Below are positions 13,500 through 16,438 of a DNA stretch of 16,438 nucleotides, one piece after another. The position numbers were made by a program, and so were the translations under genes. Every line of letters starts with the position of its first letter. Within the stretch, counting starts at the first letter, position 1. The notes beneath the pieces are model-generated. The model did no database searches, was not told where the DNA came from, and worked only from the letters and a program-made list of their open reading frames with translations. Origin of the DNA: Propionibacteriaceae bacterium (GTDB lineage Bacteria; Actinomycetota; Actinomycetes; Propionibacteriales; Propionibacteriaceae); NCBI GenBank assembly GCA_025923975.1, contig JAICEV010000028.1, positions 1 to 16,438 of the forward strand. Direction: 5' to 3'.

Positions 13500-14984
13500 C
13501 TAACGAGCCTCCGTAGTCGGCGTCTCCGGAGCACCGGCCTCGGGCTCGATGTCCGGCAGGTCCGGAGCATCGGGGTAGTGGTGCCGGAGCCGGGAGTGCG
13601 AGTACCCATACACCAGATAGATCACGACTCCGACGGCAAGCCAGATGGCGAACCGAACCCATGTCGAGAGCGGTAGGTCCGCCATCAGGAAAATGGCGAA
13701 GGCGATTCCCAGGATGGGCAGGACCGGAGACAGTGGCACCTTGAATGGTCTGTGCATTTCCGGCCTGGTGTAGCGGAGAACGATCACTCCAACGTTGACC
13801 AGGACGAAAGCAAACAACGTGCCGATGTTCACCAACTTGACGATCTCTGTGAGGGGCACCACGGCTGCCAGGATGGCGATCAACACGCCCAACCCGATGG
13901 TGAGTTTGGCAGGTGTGCCGTACCGCGGATGGATGCCGGCCAAGCGCTCGGGCAACAACCCGTCGCGGCACATGGCGAAGAAGATGCGGGTCTGTCCGTA
14001 GAGAATGACGAGCATCACGCTGGTGATGGCGACGACGGCGCCCGCCGCGAGTACGGCGGCTGCCCAGTTCAGGCCGGCGCCCGCGTCCAGGGCCTCTGCC
14101 AGTGGTGCATCACTTGCACCCAGCTGGTCAGCGGGGAGCAACCCGACCGCGCCGAGAGAGGCGAGAATGTAAAAGATCGTCGCAATGACGAGCGATCCAA
14201 TGATGGCGAGAGGGAGGTCCTTGCTGGGGTTCTTGGCCTCCTCGCTTCCGGTCGATACCGCGTCGAAGCCGATATAGGCAAAGAAGATGATCGCCGCGGC
14301 GGTAACAACCCCGTCAAACCCGGCCGGCGCGAACGGCGTGAAGTGGTCGGTGTTGATCGACGTAGCGGCCGCGATGATGAAGAACACCAGCACCGCCAGC
14401 TTGATGATCACCATGACAAAGTTGGCTTGCGCGCTTTCCCGCACGCCAATAACCAGCAGCCAAGTAATAAGGAACACGATGATCACTGCGGGCAGGTTGA
14501 ATATCCCGCCTTCGGACGGAGGCGCCGAAATCGCAGCCGGAAGGGCAACACCGAAGGCGTTTTCGAGGAACTCGTTGAAGTTGCCGCCCCATCCGACGGC
14601 CACTGCGGCGACGGAGACCCCGTACTCAAGAATGAGATCCCAGCCGATGATCCAGGCCACGATCTCCCCGAGCGTCGCGTAGGTGTAGGTGTACGCGCTG
14701 CCCGAGACGGGGATCGATGAGGCCAGTTCGGCGTAGGAGAGCGCCGAGAACACGCATGCGAGCGCGGCCAGCGCGAAGGACAGAATCACCGCGGGACCTG
14801 CGATCGCCGCTCCCTCACCGATGACCACGAAAATGCCGGTACCGATGATCGCGCCGACGCCCATCGCAGTGAGCTGCCAGGAGCTAACCGCCCGTTTCAG
14901 CTCATGGCCGGTTTCGTGTGTCTCCTCGACCAGCGACGCAATAGGACGAATGTGGAACAGATGCTCTTTGGTGAACCGTGGCAT
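13500..14984 (-). CDS. APC-superfamily amino acid permease (cationic amino acid transporter/YfnA-like)
   Basis: The 494-residue integral membrane protein has about 12 hydrophobic segments. The first helix carries the substrate-binding glycine motif GVGAIIGTGIFV at 42-53, and a later segment has FFAYIGFDAVSTGSEEAKNPSKDLP, the conserved helix-loop of the CAT/APC group. A soluble N-terminus of about 35 residues and an acidic, proline-rich C-terminal tail of about 30 residues flank the core. Such carriers import amino acids by proton coupling or exchange. ATG 14984 follows AGGGAGG at six bases; an upstream in-frame ATG at 15008 would place that site inside the coding region and is rejected. Substrate specificity is not readable from the sequence. 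Confidence 0.92.
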   Translation of the reverse strand: MPRFTKEHLFHIRPIASLVEETHETGHELKRAVSSWQLTAMGVGAIIGTGIFVVIGEGAAIAGPAVILSFALAALACVFSALSYAELASSIPVSGSAYTYTYATLGEIVAWIIGWDLILEYGVSVAAVAVGWGGNFNEFLENAFGVALPAAISAPPSEGGIFNLPAVIIVFLITWLLVIGVRESAQANFVMVIIKLAVLVFFIIAAATSINTDHFTPFAPAGFDGVVTAAAIIFFAYIGFDAVSTGSEEAKNPSKDLPLAIIGSLVIATIFYILASLGAVGLLPADQLGASDAPLAEALDAGAGLNWAAAVLAAGAVVAITSVMLVILYGQTRIFFAMCRDGLLPERLAGIHPRYGTPAKLTIGLGVLIAILAAVVPLTEIVKLVNIGTLFAFVLVNVGVIVLRYTRPEMHRPFKVPLSPVLPILGIAFAIFLMADLPLSTWVRFAIWLAVGVVIYLVYGYSHSRLRHHYPDAPDLPDIEPEAGAPETPTTEAR

Positions 14985-15019
14985 TTGATCCTCCCTGGGT
15001 CGCGCCACAGGAGATGATC

Positions 15020-15049
15020 AACGTACTGCGGATCGGCGCCGGGTGTAAA
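15020..15049 (-). promoter_or_regulatory. Possible promoter of the permease-stress protein operon
   Basis: Reading leftward, TTTACA (15049-15044) and TACGTT (15025-15020) are 18 bases apart, with five and three matches to sigma-70-type -35 and -10 boxes. They lie between the tandem repeat and the permease start. Weak call. Confidence 0.25.
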
Positions 15050-15064
15050 CCAGATCGTCAGCCC

Positions 15065-15182
15065 GGCTGTGGTTCGAAACTCCGCATTGGTCGGAAACTC
15101 GATCTGTGGAGGCAGTGGCTGTGGTCGAAACTCCGCATTGGTCGGAAACTCGATCTGTAGAGGCAGTGGCTGTGGTCGAAAA
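15065..15182. repeat. Tandem direct repeat, 51/52-base unit, two full copies plus a partial third
   Basis: Copy 1 is 15065-15116 and copy 2 is 15117-15167, differing by one extra T (GTTCGA versus GTCGA) and one G/A change. A third begins at 15168 and breaks off within about 15 bases. Each unit contains GAAACTC twice, 18 bases apart (15076, 15094, 15127, 15145). The array fills much of the 204-base space upstream of the permease gene and ends six bases before the hydrolase gene. There are no spacers, so it is not CRISPR. Confidence 0.9.
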
Positions 15183-15188
15183 CTATTG

Positions 15189-15992
15189 CTAAGAGCCGCT
15201 CTCATGCCTGGTGAAGAATTCGATCAACGCTGGGGCCAGGACCTCGCCAGAAACCCCGTGCCACTCACCGGCCAGACTGCGGTGGAAACCGTTAGGCAGT
15301 GCGCCGGCCACTGTGGCGGCCATGCCGAGGAGGTCGTCGCTGCTTCCCTCGCTGTCGAGGACAAGTGTCGGCACCGTCACCGAAGCGAGTACATCGAACG
15401 AGGTTGCCTCGCTGATCAGACTGTCGTAGACGAGGGTGGGCGCGACCGACTCCATCGCCGACCAGGAGGCCGATCCCCGCATGCTCTCAACGATGTCGCC
15501 GGGCACCCCGATGCCGGTCAGGTAGAACTCCACCGCGCGTTCGGGCTGTGCTGCCGCAAGGAGGCTTGTCAGCTCGGTGGTGAAGAGGTGCTGCGCCGAG
15601 CGGTCCTCGTCCCGTTCGATCGGCGGTTCGAGTAGTGCCATCCGTGCAATCGGCAACCCGGCCGCGGCGGCGTGCAGCGCGAGTAGCCCACCGGAGGAGA
15701 AGGCGTACAAGAAGGCCGACCCGCCAGCTTCCTCGATGAGCGCGGCCAGGTCCTCGACCTCGCGTTGAACCGCGTACGGCTGGGTGTCAGTGCTGCGACC
15801 GCGACCGCGGCGGTCGTAGTGGTAGACGGTGAACTTCGGTGCGAGTAGATCAATGAGACCGCCGAATGAGGTGAACTCACGGTAGTGACCCGCGGCGTCG
15901 ATCAAGATCAACGCGGGCCCCTGGCCGGTCCGCTCGTAGGCGATCACGGTTCCATCCGGGGATGTCACCGCAGCGCTGGCCGTGTGCTGCAT
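15189..15992 (-). CDS. Alpha/beta hydrolase
   Basis: From ATG 15992 the protein has 267 residues, typical for this fold. The oxyanion-side strand ALILIDAAGH precedes YDRRGRGRS at 59-67. The nucleophile elbow reads AFSSGG with Ser99, so the first position of the usual G-x-S-x-G is Ala97. Asp213 (LVLDSEGSS) and His245 (GEWHGVS) complete the likely triad. The frame stays open up to 16079, but that extension runs through the TetR-type operator, so it is not used; GTG 15998 after AGGAAAG is an alternative. The gene is divergent from a TetR-family regulator and probably under its control. The substrate is unknown: esterase, lactonase or related hydrolysis. Confidence 0.87.
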   Translation of the reverse strand: MQHTASAAVTSPDGTVIAYERTGQGPALILIDAAGHYREFTSFGGLIDLLAPKFTVYHYDRRGRGRSTDTQPYAVQREVEDLAALIEEAGGSAFLYAFSSGGLLALHAAAAGLPIARMALLEPPIERDEDRSAQHLFTTELTSLLAAAQPERAVEFYLTGIGVPGDIVESMRGSASWSAMESVAPTLVYDSLISEATSFDVLASVTVPTLVLDSEGSSDDLLGMAATVAGALPNGFHRSLAGEWHGVSGEVLAPALIEFFTRHESGS

Positions 15993-16030
15993 TGTGATCA
16001 CGACTTTCCTAACTTTTTGAGATAATGAAC

Positions 16031-16046
16031 TGTACTGTTTAGTACA
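16031..16046. promoter_or_regulatory. TetR-type operator 1 (TGTACTgtttAGTACA)
   Basis: A perfect 6-base inverted repeat with a four-base centre, extended by one more pair (C16030/G16047). It is 38 bases upstream of the hydrolase start. Its sister lies 32 bases away centre to centre, about three helical turns. Confidence 0.75.
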
Positions 16047-16062
16047 GTACCGCTTCTCAACC

Positions 16063-16078
16063 TGTACTGTCCAGTACA
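16063..16078. promoter_or_regulatory. TetR-type operator 2 (TGTACTgtccAGTACA)
   Basis: It has the same arms as operator 1 with a different centre, 30 bases upstream of the TetR start. Two matched sites in a divergent intergenic region are the usual arrangement for a TetR repressor controlling itself and its neighbour. Confidence 0.75.
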
Positions 16079-16108
16079 CTTAGCGACCGGGCTGGAGAGG
16101 AGGCGGTG

Positions 16109-16438
16109 GTGAGTGCAGCGACCCAGACTGAGCAGCCCGTCGTGGCCCGCAGCGCCCGGAAGCGACGAGCAATCCTGCACGCGGCTCGCGATCTGTTCCT
16201 GCAGAAGGGCTATGCCGGCACGAGCATGGACGAGGTCGCCGCGATGGCAGAGGTGTCAAAGGTGACGATCTATAAGCACTTCGACGACAAGCACAACCTT
16301 TTCGTCGCCGTGGTGACTGATGCCATTGACGAGGCCAAGGCAGGGTCCCAGAGCTTGGTGGACCAGCTGGGCGATAGCACCGACATCGGGGCGGACCTGC
16401 GGGATTTCGCTCGCCGGCACGCCGAGCTCGTGACACAG
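16109..16438 (+). CDS. TetR/AcrR-family transcriptional regulator, N-terminal part (runs off window)
   Basis: The visible 110 codons contain a classic TetR helix-turn-helix: AILHAARDLFLQKGYAGTSM, then DEVAAMAEVSKVTIYKHF and DDKHNLF, at about residues 22-68. The ligand-binding part has only begun when the window ends. GTG 16109 is preceded by AGGAGG five bases upstream; GTG 16106 is in frame but too close to it. The protein probably binds the paired TGTACT-N4-AGTACA sites just upstream and represses both itself and the alpha/beta hydrolase until an unknown ligand appears. Confidence 0.9.
   Translation, partial: MSAATQTEQPVVARSARKRRAILHAARDLFLQKGYAGTSMDEVAAMAEVSKVTIYKHFDDKHNLFVAVVTDAIDEAKAGSQSLVDQLGDSTDIGADLRDFARRHAELVTQ

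Noticed and set aside
13267..13971. A 234-codon minus-strand open frame spanning the permease/stress-protein junction
   Set aside because: It is an out-of-frame reading of both genes, very Arg/His rich, and conflicts with two well-supported coding regions.
13752..14720. A 322-codon open frame on the plus strand
   Set aside because: It is opposite the permease; the product is rich in Asp, Glu, Arg and Gln, as expected from reading hydrophobic codons backwards.
15065..15182. Repeat array considered as CRISPR
   Set aside because: The units are directly adjacent without unique spacers, there are only two full copies, and no cas genes are present.
15993..16079. 29-residue N-terminal extension of the alpha/beta hydrolase
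   Set aside because: It reads through both TetR-type operators and the promoter region, and the fold starts normally at ATG 15992.

Overview
The window is high-GC and gene-dense, with frequent GTG/TTG starts and 4-base stop/start overlaps. At the left edge it carries a 13E12/DUF222-type gene behind a mycobacterial-type SOS box. These traits point to an actinomycete, probably Mycobacteriales or a close relative; the species cannot be named from sequence alone. It reads as an accessory metabolic and regulatory region, not a core housekeeping block.

Left part (1-4567). A frameshifted DUF222 gene runs off the left edge. Next comes a divergent locus. On the minus strand, a class I glutamine-amidotransferase-like protein is translationally coupled to an unusual fusion of a flavin-reductase domain and a GntR-type FCD ligand domain with no DNA-binding domain. 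On the plus strand lie a phthalate-dioxygenase-reductase-type reductase and a VanA/DdmC-like Rieske oxygenase. The oxygenase is the oddest protein here: the second Cys/His pair of its Rieske site is Ser/Thr, and its mononuclear-iron site is also substituted, while its reductase neighbour keeps every motif. Two matching 12-base dyads flank the divergent promoter region.

Middle (4565-6515). On the minus strand, a winged-helix/MNT nucleotidyltransferase, a HEPN protein and a two-domain VOC protein form a tight run. It is probably a toxin-antitoxin-like MNT/HEPN module with a trailing VOC gene. Two joined TGAGC-N8-GCTCA dyads cover its likely promoter and look like an autoregulatory operator.

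Sugar-acid block (6554-12548). A minus-strand operon encodes a Zn alcohol dehydrogenase, a KDG kinase, a DapA/KDG-aldolase-family lyase and a D-2-hydroxyacid dehydrogenase. The operon begins with a decayed 5' remnant of a ManD/RspA mannonate dehydratase. Divergent to it lie a LarA-family protein (nickel-pincer racemase/epimerase superfamily) and a gluconokinase, coupled by an ATGA overlap. Mannonate and gluconate are C2 epimers, so the pair may feed an aldonate into 6-phosphogluconate now that the dehydratase is lost. That is an inference.

Right part (12606-16438). An APC amino-acid permease and a tandem universal stress protein share a minus-strand operon, preceded by a 51/52-base tandem repeat. 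At the right end an alpha/beta hydrolase gene is divergent from a partial TetR regulator gene, and the gap between them holds two nearly identical TGTACT-N4-AGTACA operators. No tRNA, rRNA, CRISPR array or intact insertion sequence was seen, and no gene-free stretch exceeds about 205 bases.
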